The translations under genes and the position numbers were made by a program. Of a stretch of DNA of 64,000 nt, positions 46,001 through 57,500 are shown piece after piece (position 1 is the first letter of the stretch; each line of letters opens with the position of its first letter). Source of the stretch: Sitta carolinensis. Taxonomy: Eukaryota > Chordata > Aves > Passeriformes > Sittidae. The notes beneath the pieces are model-generated. The model searched no databases. It was not told the origin of the DNA and was given only the letters and a program-made list of their open reading frames with translations. Where the stretch lies: contig CM063290.1 in NCBI GenBank assembly GCA_032173965.1, positions 8,457,501-8,521,500 on the forward strand. Direction: 5' to 3'.

Positions 46001-47373
46001 AGTGATGCCAGCCCTGGGGTCAGGCCACCAGCGCTCCTCATGCCTTGCCCATGGCCACCCTGGCAGTTCATGGTGAAACTAAGATGAGTCAAGGGGGCAA
46101 ACCCATCTCAGGGAGCCCCTGGTCCAGAGCAATGGCTGTGGATGAACCTGTCTCCATCCCTGTGAACCAAGCCCTCCAAGCCTGAGAACGGGATGCTTGA
46201 TGCACATCAAGGGACAGAGACAACAACTGTTGGCTGTGCTCAATGGTGCTTTGTTCTTGGCCCAGGAAGCAATGAAAATCCTTCTGCTTTGAAGCCTGAG
46301 GAGGCCTTTTTATTATATCCAGGGCTTCTGGAAAAGGAAACTCCAAGTGCTTTCCCATAACGTGATAAAAAGCTCTCCTGGCTGAGACCACGGCAACTTC
46401 TTACACGTGAGACCAGTGAGTCAGTGCAGCATGAGGCTGAGCTCAGTGCTTGCCCAGCCACTGGAAATCACTGATTCTTGGCATGTATGGAACTGGGATT
46501 TGAAAGAACCTTGGTGTGAGCCCTGTTGACCTTGCACTTCACCCCAGACACCTGGCAGCTGTGGTCTGTGTTAGTACCTGGTCCTGTGGCCATGTAGCAG
46601 TGGTGGTCGAGCACACCCTGGACGCTTTGTGCTGGTTGGGAAGCACTGGGGAGGTTCAGGTCATGCAGCAGAAGAGAGTCCAGAAGCCTCCCATGTCTGC
46701 ATCCGAGAGCAGGCAGCTGTGGTCGAGTGCTGGGGTGCATGGTGGGATCTCCTGTGCTCACGCAGGGATGCTCCTGGGTCAGGAGGCTGCCAGAGTGCCC
46801 CTGGCTTTGGGTTGGGGGGGGCCTGGAGTTGCTCCCTATCCTTTCTCACAAGGCTGGGGCACAGTGGGTCCTCCTTGGCACAGCCCCCAGCCTGGCTGGG
46901 TAACTCCTAAGTGTTAAAGCTGGCCTAATTAGTCTGTTTAATCTTCTCCCATAAATCACTCCTCCCCATCCCCTGCAGACTATCGGCAGCATCTGAAGTC
47001 ATTAGTTAATTTAAACCTGGGAGTTCGCACGTTGGCTTATCGGAGCCATCTCCTTTCCCCGCTAAGCGCTTGCTCGGTGCATCCCCGGCTGCTGCCAGAT
47101 CCGATCTGCGCCCGCTTTGAAGCCGTGATGGACTGCCAGCAGGCGAGGTGCTGCCTGGTTCCCTGCCTGCTTCGCTGTCTGCTGGCAGGTGGGAGGGGAG
47201 ATGGAGATCCTGCTTCTCCCCTTCCCCGCGCTCCCCGTTTTTTGAACTTCTCCTCTGACTCATCCATTTGACTTGATGTTTTCACCTTTGTTTTACAAAT
47301 AGCAGTTTGCCCGAGTGCTGGAAGGAGAAGGCAGCTCCGATGCTACTGCAGCTTCCCCGGCTGCCAGGGGAAG
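43041..47373. other. Unique non-coding DNA, no gene seen
   Basis: No gene or transposon is supported. A T10 run lies at 45191-45200 and a G8 run at 46814-46821. A complex AT-rich block at 46915-47030 (CCTAATTAGTCTGTTTAATC, ATTAGTTAATTTAAACC) next to a CpG-richer stretch (47030-47120) may be a conserved element. Confidence 0.45.
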
Positions 47374-47431
47374 TAATAGAATCTTAGAATCATCTGGGTT
47401 GGAAAAGATCACCTGTAAGATCATCGAGTGA
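47374..47431 (-). mobile_element. CR1 LINE, 58-base 3' end fragment, antisense
   Basis: TAATAGAATCTTAGAATCAT followed by CTGGGTTGGAAAAGATCACC and 'TAAGATCATCGAGT' is the reverse complement of the last bases of avian CR1 (consensus ACTCGATGATCTTA...TTCCAACCC...ATGATTCTATGATTCTA). The copy starts at the 3' tail and is truncated after under 60 bases, the extreme of the usual CR1 5' truncation. Low divergence suggests a younger copy than the 23-37 kb relics. Confidence 0.88.
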
Positions 47432-48719
47432 GGTGAGTGGGGTCTTGGGGAGGGAGCTGGTGGGCACCCAGTCTGCCTGGTAACCTGGCAGGGATGTGGG
47501 AAAGCTGGCATTGCTGCAGGTTGACCACGGAAAGTGCAGACTTGGCCAGGGATCCCACTAATGCCTTGTATTGCCCATAGGTTGTGCTGTCACTTCTCCA
47601 TGCTCTTTTCCTCTTCCTCACTGGGTCTCCAGCCCAACAGGAGCCGGACTCCCCAAGCCTCTGGGGTGGGATGTCCCCAGCTACATGGGAATCAGGGATT
47701 CCTAAAGTGGGCTCTGTTGGTTTGGGGGTGATACTGACAGCCTGGTCACACACCTCTGCATGGGCAGGTGGCAGTGAGCCCGAGGGTCTTAGCAGGACCA
47801 GCAACACGAATGCTCAGCTCCTGGTGCAAGATGAGAGGGGGAAAGTGGGGGCTTGGCAGCAGGAATGAGATAGCTGGACTGGGGAAACCTGACAGCAACA
47901 GGGTCTGGTGGCTCCCAGATGTTTTTCCTGGGAGCACTGCGAGGTGGGAGTCATCCTGGCCACTGGGTGCCACGCTGCACTCAGGGGCAGGAAGCACCCA
48001 GACTGGGAAATGCCTGGCTGAGTGCCCTGCACAGGCAGAGCCCTGCCCACAGAGCAGCTCAGGGAATCCTCCTCCCACAGCAGCACCCCCAGGGCAGCCC
48101 CTCATCGGGGCAGCAGCCAGGCCAGCACCCACTGGCACAGCACACAAGTGACCCACAGCCCCCGAGGGGGCTCTGCATGAGCTGGCACCTGGAGCATGGG
48201 GTGTGGATGATGCTGCACACCTGGAGGGTACCTGTCCTCCCAGTGCACCCTCTGCACCCCTGGGCTCTGCTCCTGCTGCTCCCAGCTGGGTGAGGGACAC
48301 CCTGGGACCTGTCAATCCAGGCTGCTTCCAGGAATGCTCTGTGCATCCCTGGGGCACAGCAACTGGCAGCGCAAAAGAACCAGCACATACAGCTTTTTGG
48401 GGACACATTTTTGGCCAGAGCACCCTGAAGCAGCCCCTTTAAAGCATCCTGGTGGTTTCAGGAGGGGACAGAGTGCCTGTGCTCCTCAGCTGGCTTTGTG
48501 GCTGCCCTCTTCCTCCCACTTTCCTGTTCCAAGGGGAGCTGCAGCCGTGTTTGGTTTTGTAGTCCAAGCTCTGGATTTATTGCTTCCAGGTCTTCACGTG
48601 TTTGTTCATGAAATGAAAGACGGCTGGGTGAGCCTGCTTTCTACTCCTCTGGCCTGCCTTCTGCAGCCCACGGAGGATCCTTCAGTCCCGGGATGATGCC
48701 TCCCTTCACCCAAACACTG
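47432..48719. other. Unique GC-rich non-coding DNA
   Basis: No gene seen. The 225-codon minus frame at 47746-48423 overlaps plus-strand frames of 124 and 127 codons and is rich in Ser, Pro, Ala, Gly and Cys without a domain. I do not call it coding. Confidence 0.5.
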
Positions 48720-49080
48720 CCTGAGCGGGGTCATATCCGCGCGGGGTGATGTCCTGGGCAGATGTTAAACCTGTTCCCGGTTGTCAAGGGTGACCCGGGG
48801 AAGGCGCTGGTACAGCCCCGTGCACTCCCAGGCGCTCCAGACCGTGCCGGGAGCGCTCGGGCTGTCCCCTGTGCCCAGGCTGCCGCTCCCTTCTGCCGTG
48901 GCCGGAAGACATGAGCTCCCGATTAAAGGATATTTCAACCAGACGGAGGGGCTGCGGCAGCCGGGGGAACGCGCAGCAGGAGGGGACGGGGACAGGACGC
49001 GTGAGAGACCAGAGGAGAAGCTAATTTACGCTGGAATGTAAATACAGCAGCAGCACGCTGCTCCGCAGGGCGTGTCACCC
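48720..49080. promoter_or_regulatory. CpG-dense patch, possible CpG island
   Basis: About 30 or more CpGs in 360 bases by eye, the densest patch in the window with 6.8-7.3 kb. It includes TCCGCGCGGGG (about 48737-48747), GAACGCGCAGC (about 48966) and ACGCGTGAGA (about 48997). No TATA box or recognisable first exon. A short CTG/Leu-type repeat follows at 49207-49230. Confidence 0.4.
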
Positions 49081-49479
49081 CCTCCTGGCTCTTAGAGCTG
49101 CCCAGGACCGCTCAGGCCACGTCCCTGCAGTGCCCGAACCTGCCTCTCACCTGGGCACTGTGCAGAGGAGAGGAGGAGGAGGGTCAGGGGCTGATGCTGC
49201 AGCCCAGTGCTGCTGCTGCTGTTGCTGCTGTCCGTGCTGAGGTACCACAGGTTACACATCCACTGCAGAGGGATGGAGTCTCAGCCTTCCCTGATAATCC
49301 TAAGAATCAATAGCAGCGTCATGGATGTGCAGAACAACAGCTCCGAGTTGAGAGGGAACTTCTCAGCAGGATTAACTCTGAAAGCTAGTGACAACACTTT
49401 AAGTATCTGTGCTATCTATGTCCCCACTGCTCATTCTAGCAGATAGTTCTTACTAATGAGCTTTACTCAACAGCACTAG
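49081..49479. other. Unique non-coding DNA with CTG run
   Basis: CTG-rich run (with one TTG) at 49207-49230. The frame through it (to 49446) reads as a Leu-rich, signal-like start with several N-x-S sites, but it begins at a GTG and the first in-frame ATG comes after the Leu run, so I reject it as a gene. Confidence 0.5.
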
Positions 49480-49500
49480 ATTTGCTCTGTAAGAGCAAAT
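49480..49500. repeat. Perfect 9-bp hairpin with GTA loop
   Basis: ATTTGCTCT (49480-49488), loop GTA, AGAGCAAAT (49492-49500). A tight stem-loop if transcribed. No known role. Confidence 0.9.
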
Positions 49501-49560
49501 TCCCAGGATCAAAAAATAAGTTTTAAGATGCAACTATTCTGTGAGATATCCAGATTCTGC

Positions 49561-49661
49561 TGTGTTGGTTTTTGGGTTATTTTTTTTTTAGTTTTTTCTT
49601 TGTTTGTTTGTTTGTTTGGGGGGGGGGGGGGGGTGTTGAGGGGTTTTGGGTTTTTTTGGTT
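49561..49661. repeat. T-rich/(TTTG)n/G16 low-complexity tract
   Basis: T-rich sequence, then a TTTG tetranucleotide run (about 49600-49618), a sixteen-G homopolymer (49618-49633) and further GGGG/TTTT runs. The G tract can form G-quadruplexes and is a likely site of sequencing or assembly error and length variation. Confidence 0.95.
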
Positions 49662-51164
49662 CCTTACTCCAGAGATATTTTTTATAGGAAGAAAGGAGAG
49701 GTCTTCTGGAATGTGAGACAGAGAAACATTTTTAAAAGAAAAGACCAAATAACATAAAATCATGGTTTTGGTTTTGATGTGTTTGGGTTTTTTTAGCTTA
49801 TAACCATGGAATTTGGAAAAGTTCCCTTCTGTTCACCCTGGGCAGTGTAAGCACAGATGCCCTTGCCTGGGGAGCGGGTTGGGCTTGTCCACTCCTCTGT
49901 GGTTACAGATTATCACTGGGGAAGCCCTGGGCATGCTGGTGGGTGCCAGGACTGGTGGCAGAGGGTGAACCCCAGCCAGCCACCCCACTACGCAGGGCAG
50001 AAGAAGCTCAGCAGATGAGTGGTCTGTGGCAGGCGACAAAGAGACTCAAATAAAAGTCTAAAGTGTCCAGCCCATGCTGGTAGTGGGTTCCTCCTCTGTC
50101 CCGAGGCTGGACCCCAGTGCAAGGACCTGATCTCAGACACAGATGCTGGGAGAATTCACACCCCAAGACAGGTTGATTTTCAGTTTTCTTTAATCTTCCA
50201 CATGGCTCTTTTTTTTTTCATTTTGAGGCAGGAGTACTAACTGCTAAGGATGCATATGGAATTTGAATATGAATGATAAGAACAGCTGTGTATATCTATT
50301 ATGAATGAACATAAACAGAAATGTATAAACTGAGATTTTGGGGCTTTTGGAAGAATTAGTGCCTTTGTTCCTGGATTTTTTTCCTATCAAAGTTTGAACC
50401 AAAGCCCATTAGCCTGGACTTTCCCGCAGCCGACCAAGCCAGGAGCTTCATTTCGTCCTGGCTCTGAGCCATGCTGAATTCTCCTCAACAGCTCAGTGAG
50501 CCCTAATCCTAACAAATTTACCCAGAGAAGTGGGTCTCTTATTACACAGTCTAATTTGAATGCTTTCCAAGGTTAATTTCAGCTCCCTCTCCCTCTCCAA
50601 ACACGCTGTCCCCTCCAGAGCCAGCTCCCCCCTTCCCCAGCTCCCCCCCCCCGGCTCCCCGTTACACCAGCTCGGGGGGAGCAGCCCCCTTCACCACCGA
50701 AATGGTTTTTAAACGAGAAAATAATGGGATGTGTGTCCCTGGGTCCGGACTCTGCCCGGAGGGTTTCTTAATGCCGAGCGACTTCCTCCGCAAATTAATT
50801 GCAACTTTCATTGGGCGAAAATAGCCCTGGAAGCCCCTTCCCCATAGGCTCTTCCTGCACGTGATACTGCTCAGTTCATAATCTGATTCCTATGACTCGA
50901 TTCCTTCCTTCCTGTCCCCAGTGTGCCGGGGAGTGCCCACGAGGGGCCAGCGGGGTGACCCGCCTGGCAGCCCAGCCACGGCCGGGGAGCATCGCTGCCG
51001 CCCGGCCGAGACGTGCCTGGCTCCTGCTTTGCAACAGACTGTGCAAGAAAACCTCAGCTTGGGGAAACTGAAACCCGGCCCAGTGCAGGGAGCAGCTGTC
51101 AGATCCATTAGGGAAGGGATAGAGAAGGAGCCAGCTATGCCTGGTGGACGGCGATTGCAGGAGA
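49662..51164. other. Unique non-coding DNA
   Basis: No gene seen. The 50520-50880 part is an unusual complex block: homeodomain-like words (GTCTAATTTGAATGC near 50549, CAAATTAATTGCAAC near 50792) alternate with a C10 run (50643-50652) and CpG-rich pieces, and it passes into a CpG-richer stretch up to about 51020. It is a candidate conserved regulatory element. Confidence 0.4.
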
Positions 51165-51199
51165 GGGGTGGTGGGGTGGCAGGGGTTCAGAGCAGGGGG
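51165..51199 (+). other. G-rich tract, G-quadruplex candidate
   Basis: Four G4-5 runs (51165-51168, 51173-51176, 51182-51185, 51195-51199) with loops of 4, 5 and 9 bases. The last loop is slightly long. It abuts the 5' truncation point of the following CR1 copy. Confidence 0.5.
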
Positions 51200-51464
51200 T
51201 TAAAAGGGACAGCACAAGGGGCAGTGGGTTTAGACTGAAAGAGGGTTAATTTAGATTAAATATAAGGAGTGAGGTTTTTTACATTGGGGATGGTAAAACG
51301 CTGGCACGGGCTGCCCAGAGAGGTGTTGAATGCCCCATCCCTGGAAGGCCTGGCTGGAAGGGGCTCTGACTACCTGAATTGGCTGAAGATCCCCCTGCCC
51401 ATGGCAAGGGGGCTGGACTAGATGGCATTTAAAGGTCCAACCCAAACCATTTTATGATTCTATA
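51200..51464 (+). mobile_element. CR1 LINE, 3' end copy (265 bases), sense
   Basis: Well-preserved avian CR1 3' end. In order it shows 'AGGGACAGCACAAGGGGCAG', 'TTTAGATTAAATATAAGGAG', 'GGCTGCCCAGAGAGGTGTTG', 'CCCCATCCCTGGAAGGCCTG', 'CCCCTGCCCATGGCAAGGGG', 'GGACTAGATGGCATTTAAAG', 'GTCCAACCCAAACCATTTTA' and the terminal TGATTCTAT. The 5' part holds the last codons of ORF2 and the rest is 3' untranslated region. It is 5'-truncated, has no visible target duplication and has lost the tandem tail apart from one TGATTCTAT. Similarity is clearly higher than in the 23-37 kb relics, so it inserted during bird evolution. Confidence 0.95.
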
Positions 51465-54400
51465 AAAGGAAAGGTTAGGGGGAAAAAATGTACAGAGGAG
51501 CCAGGAGCCTACCTCACCCACCAGCCCACCTGGGTGTGGCTCCAGGGATAATTTCTGCTGGCTTTTACCTGCAAGAAGCAGAGACTTGCCCCACCAGCTG
51601 CGCCTGGGGGGTTGTGCTGGGTCATGGTAGGCGTGGAATAGCAACTCTGCAGCCCTGGGACAGGGTTTTTCCACACGTCCTCAAGGAGTGAGGTCCCAGG
51701 TGCATGGGGCAGAGTGCCCTGCCTGTCTCTCCCAGCTGCCACAGAGCTGAGATTCACCCTGCTTGCTCTCCTCTCCTTTCCTCACATTTTTCTTCTTTAT
51801 ACTCAGTTAATGCTTTTATATTTGCTCACTCTGAGCATCACAGGTAGTGCAATATTTCATCACCCTGGCAGGAGATGGAGCAGGGAAAGGGTTGGGGATG
51901 TGCCCTGAGCCACGCCAGGGCGGCAGACTGGGACAAGAACAATGCTGGGCTCTTCCCGTCCGTGATTCCATGAAGATGTCCTCTCTGAAGTGCCTCTACA
52001 GGTCACGTCTTCTGCTGCCACATCCTGCTGCCAGGTAACCTCCTGTGCCTGCTCCCTGTCCCTTGAAGCCTTGCTGCCCTGCAGTCACCTCGCTGAGTGG
52101 AGACCCACGGCTGACGATTTTGCTCCAGGCATACGAGCTGCCAGTATCAAAGCCAAGGCACGTCTTATCTCCTGGCTGTTCCTGCCTGCTCCCAGCCTGC
52201 AAATCCCAGCTGCAGGGGGTTTGCAGTGCTTCCCCAGCGCTGTGGGTTGTGGTGGATTTGGGGTGCCAGCTTCAGTGTGAGGGGCACCCCAGGGCAAGTC
52301 TCTGAGGTACAGGTTGGAAAGGCCAGCACAGATACAGCCCTACCTGCCAGGAGGATGCTGGTCGTTGCTGTAAGGTCAACCTTAAATAATGGGAATAATA
52401 AAAATAAGGCTGCTTGGAGGAAAGGAGAGAGCAAACTGAATCCTAATGAAGTTACATGGACACATCAGCATGACCATTTCACAGAAATCATTTTAAAAAG
52501 GAAAAAAAAAGCATCAAGTTTAGATCAAAGGATTTGTGACACACACAATCCCACAAGGACACCCTGGGAGAGGACAACCCTGCTGAGATCCCACATCCCT
52601 GAGCTGCCCCTGCCCTGTTGTGCTAGGAAAGGTCCAGGGCAACCCTTGACTACAGAGGGTGTATGAGAAGAGCCCAAAGGATTGAGGGAGATGCTGCTTT
52701 AGTCAGGATGGGGACTGGTATCTTGTCACCAGCGTTACTGCAACTGGGTGCAGTGCTTAGTGTGAAGGGGCAGAAAATTTGCTTTTATGGATGGCCAAAG
52801 TTTACCAAGTTGTGGTGGCAAACACTGAAAGAGGAAGTTTTAGCAGGGAAATAAAATATTAATGTTTCAGGACTTAAGGCAATCCTCAGTGCAAAGGCAG
52901 GAAAGAAATTAGTGCTGTAGATGGGGAAATAACCAGCATTAAATGGAAGTGGGGCAAGCGCAGGTTCAAGGGGCCACCAGGAGGAGGATGGGCAAGGGCT
53001 CTTCAGGAGATGGCAAGGAATGAGCCTGGAGGCCCCCAGGAATCCCCCCCAGCACACCAAGTCCCAGCAGCACTGTATTTCAGGGGGGGCTGTGCCTGCA
53101 ATAACCCAGCCTTCCTCCTCCTTGCCTCGGCTCCACTGGCCACAGGCCAGGTGAAACGCTCCCCCGAGCACAACAGGGACTGGTCCAACCCCGCACAGCT
53201 CCAATTATCCCTGGCTGGAGACTTTCCAGGAATCCCATCCCCTCTCCCTCCACCGACCCTGCCTCCCCCAGCCTCCCCCCTCAAAGCAATTTGACTTTTA
53301 TAGTAATAACTTCTGAACCCTGGACTGGGACTGTGCCAAGGAAAGCAGTAGAAAACAATGTGATGGGCCTCGGCAGGCGCGGAAACTCCAGCGACCGAGA
53401 CCAGCCCTAAAATAACTTTTGAGCGATGGTTATTTATTCTGGGAGAAAGTTCGTTCATTCACAATTTGGAGGGGAGATAAATGAGGGCGGGCTGGGGCTG
53501 CACGGCAGCAGCACGCCATGGCTGCAGATGCAGGGCAGCCGGCTCACCACAGTCCTCCTGCACACGTCCTGCTGGAAAACCCTTTTAAAAGGCATTTGGT
53601 TTCATCTGAAAGCCCTGGGCTCAGGTGGAGGAGTCCAGCTCAAGGCTGGGGGTCTGCATGCCCACCAGGTGCAGGGGGCTGCACTTTGTGTGTTTGTGCC
53701 TGCACATTTCATCTTCCCTGGGCACGCTGTTCTGCATGGTGGCTGTCCCACATGCCATTGGCTTGCACACCTGCAGCTGGGCTCTGCACACTGAAGCCAT
53801 CGTTGTCCACTGGGCATCCAGTGGTGCAGGCAGACTCCAGGCAGGAACAGACAGCATCCTGCTGCCGGTCCTGTTGAGTATCAGCGTGTGCATGGCAGCT
53901 GTCAGCCAACATCAGCTGGGTGAGCAACAAGTGGTGCAACCTCAGTAATTCTGCAGCTCTGAGCTGACACACCTTCCCTGCAATGCACAGGAGCTGAAAC
54001 AGAGCTCCCAGAGGAGCCCTGAGCAACCTGGGCAACCCATGGCACTTCTGAATCGGGGACACTCCAAAGGAGGCAGCCAGCCAGCCAGCCCTCAGCACTG
54101 CCACATGTCAGCTCATGCAATTGTTTTATGGGCCCTGTCACCACAGGCTGGGCACTCGCTGGGATCTGGAGTGCAGTGGTGACTCTGCCAGACAAGGCTC
54201 AGGCTGCCTGTGTTATCCTTCGGGTGGACAGCTGGGCTCCCTTGGCAGGTTTGGAGAACAAATGCTGGGGAGACCTGATCTCTGGGTGACAGGGGTGACA
54301 GAGACCTCGCAGCATGGCTCTGTGGGCAGCCAGGTAGGAGAGGGTCAACTGACTTGACTGGGTATGAGGGCCTTACCAGCTTTGCATGCAGATCATCTCC

Positions 54401-54498
54401 AAGAATGATTTACATCCAAGACTACCTGCCCATGAGCATCTCAGGAGCCAGGGTGGATCCTGGTCCACTGTGGTATGATATTGCAGTGACAGGTGCAC
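51465..54498. other. Unique non-coding DNA, no gene seen
   Basis: No coding exon or transposon is recognised. AT-rich pieces at 52375-52530 and 52780-52930 are unremarkable. Frames of up to 151 codons overlap on both strands. Confidence 0.5.
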
Positions 54499-54519
54499 GA
54501 TGATGACATTGTCATCATC
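54499..54519. repeat. 21-base perfect palindrome (10-bp arms, one central base)
   Basis: GATGATGACA (54499-54508), T, TGTCATCATC (54510-54519). The centre is TGACA-T-TGTCA, two head-to-head TGACA half-sites of the kind bound by MEIS/TGIF-type TALE homeodomains. The GATGATG outer parts also read as a short trinucleotide run. Confidence 0.9.
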
Positions 54520-57500
54520 ACCTATCCTGCACATCAGATCTTAGAGAGTGCACTCTTGTGGAGTGGGAAGATGCTGCCATATCCCCTCCCACCAAGAGAA
54601 CAACTGCACTTGCCTGGGCCACCCCTCTCCTCCTACTGCCTCCAGGCTGAGGGACCTTGCTGAGTGCCACCAAATATTTTTGCTTTGGAATGACATGTGG
54701 ACACATTAGAGCTGGGGGCCTGGAGCTGCAAAAGGGGATGATTCAGTGCTGCCCTTTGCAGAGTGAGGAGGGCACCAGTCTATGTTTAGCTATGCAGTCA
54801 TTCTGGCATTGGATAAACTGTCACCCGGCCTCCCTTGCGTGAAGACAGCGGGGTTAACGTGGGTCACACGCGGGGCAGGAGCAGCCCTTGGCAGTGCTGG
54901 CCAGCACACACAGCTTCCTTCGTGGCACTGTGCCCGCGACGGTGAGACTGGCCCTGCTGGGCCACAGCCCTCATCCTGCCAGGCAGGAAAGGCTCTGGCC
55001 CCACGCTCCTCCTCGCCTCTCCACATCCCCTGCCCTCTGCCCTGCCACCGCTGTGGACAGCCCTGTGCTTGCCAGATGACTTCCAGCCTCGCTGCTCTTC
55101 GGGCTGTCTGAGCAGCTCGTGATCTTGGCAGGCAGCTCAGAGTCCTACCAGTCATCATTACAATGATTATTTGTGTCTTCCCAGCTCAAAAGGGCTTTCC
55201 TCTTACCTCGCCCCTGGCTGGCCTCAAGCCAGGTGAGGTTGCAGATGGAGAAAGGGGAGAAGGCAGCATCCTGCACTGTCAAAGCAGGGGACTGCAGTGG
55301 GATGCAGGAGTTGGGGCAGAGGAAAGGACAGATCTTGTCCCTCCTCCTGAATGCTCAGATTGGAATTCAACACCCTCTTGGTTAATTCATTAGCTTTGAT
55401 TAGCAGCTCTGAGGTTCAGACCAGCTAATGGGCTCCCTCCCACTGGTTTATCTCCAAGAGGAGTTCAGCAAGGTAATCTGAACCAGGAACAGTGAGGGAA
55501 GGATGGGGATGAGTGCAATTGGATTAGGAAGCTGTTAAATGAAGAAGCCAAACTGAGCCAGAACATGGCCATTGCAAAATGTCCCCATGGCTAAAACATG
55601 GGGTAGATCATCATTAAAACATGGGGCAGAACATGGTTGTAAGCATCTGGGTCAGGGCTGGGCACTGGGGCAGCAAGTACTGGGGCTTGGGGTCATGTTT
55701 ACCAGCTCCATCCCACACCCTTCACCAACACCTTCACCTCCCTATGTGGGCTGCATCTTACTCCAAGTGGGGGTTCCTCTACAGCCTGGATTTTGTTGTT
55801 GATTAAATTAGCTCAGCAGTAACCTATTTGTGATGATGATGTGAGGTAGCAACCTTCAGTGTTTTCATTAAAATATACATGTATATATTTGTTTTCTGCG
55901 GTTATGAATGTAATTCCACAATCCACTGAGGAGCCGGTAATTTTCTGGCTGAGGTGGGAAGTTGCTGACATCTTGTGATACATGACAAGATTGATTGTAT
56001 TTGCTTACCCTTTAACCTAATAAAGAAAAATAATGTTCCTTAGTCTCACTAATTCTCTATAAACTTGGACATTGCTTTAAATCAGCTGGAAGTGCAGGCG
56101 CTGAACCATATCATTGCTGGGGCAGGAATCTTGTTCCCCAGACCCTCCCCAGTTCCCAGGTAAGGGGAACCAGCATGACAGCATTGTCCCCAAGAGCACC
56201 CAGCACCTCTGGGCCTGAGAAGACAGTGGTGGTCGTGGCAGGGAGGTGGCCCCTGCACCCTGTGCATCCTGCTGGCTGGGAAAGCATTAACCAATTTACT
56301 GCTAATCGTGTTATCACCAGCACATCTGAGCAGCTGCTGGGGCAGCACAGGCCAAAGCAAACACGGCCCAGTGCCCTGAGGACATGGAGCAGTCAGAGGC
56401 AGCTGCACCTACTCTCAGGTTTCCAAGTCCTGTATCTCCCACTACAGTGGTCCAGTCAGCCTCTGGAAGGAAGGAGGCTCCACAGGATGAACCCAACCAG
56501 TACTGCAGTGGGCAGGAGGCTTGTTGCAGCTGGGAGGGTGGGAGCTGCCCTGTCAAAATTTGGGCTCGTGCCCTGACACCAGTGCCTGGGTGACCTTGGG
56601 TGTGCAGCACAGCGGGCACGGTGCCTGCAAAACATCAGCCTTCCTTCACTGGGAGGTCAGATGTAAGAGGTGAAGGAGCAGGCTGTGTGTCAGGGTGCAT
56701 GTGGCAGTGGGTCTGCATCTCAGCACACCATCTCCTTCATCCTCCCTTCTTGGGGACACCCCTCTCCAGGGCAAGCAATGCCACTAAAACACAGCTCCTC
56801 TCAGTTACCCATCCATCCTCTGGGGAATCATCAGTCCTGAGTTGTTCATAGTTCCTCAGCCCTGCACCTGTCGTGCAGGTCTCCGACCTTCTCCACAGCA
56901 CAGCACACAGGACACACGTGTCCCCCGGTCAACAGCACCAGGGCGCTGCGTTGTCCCAGAGTGATGGACTGTGCCCATGGCAGAGTGCCCTGGCCTGGGC
57001 ACGTGTGGGTGCAAGTGCTGAAGCCTGGGGAAAGGTTTTTCCTGCTCTGAAGCAGCACTGGCAGGGGCTGCTCACCTGCCCAGAGTGGTGGTTTGCCAGC
57101 CAGCTGCCAACCAGCCGGGAATTGCCTTTGCCTTTGCTGGTGTGCTTAAAAATAACCCACTAGCTTGTCAAGGTTATAAAGAGAGAGAGAACAAATTGCT
57201 TTCTGAGTTGATTAAACTGCTCAGCGTGGCTGCGCACGCGGCACTCTCCGTACGGCTGGGACAGAGTCTGGCGCGTTAATTTGCACTCGGCAGTTCCTGT
57301 GCTAATAAGGGCTTGATGAGCCGCGTCCTCATACCCTCATCACCAGGCCCTCCGAGCAATGCTTGACTGGGCCCTAAGGCAGTTGGGGCACTTGGTCTAT
57401 TCAAAACGCCTTTTTTTTTGTTGCCTTTCTGTTGCTTTTGAGCAGTGCCATGTCCGGAGCTGCCCTGGAGCCGCCGGACCAAATCTCCGGAGGATTTCAG

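Noticed and set aside
47746..48423. 225-codon minus frame
   Set aside because: Low-information Ser/Pro/Ala/Gly composition, overlaps plus frames of similar quality.
49207..49446. 79-codon frame with a Leu-rich signal-like start and several N-x-S sites after the CpG patch
   Set aside because: It begins at GTG and the Leu run comes from a CTG repeat. The first in-frame ATG lies downstream of it, so no signal peptide would be made.
53970..54050. CR1-like words (CCCTGAGCAACCTGGG)
   Set aside because: Isolated word without the flanking CR1 3' phrases.
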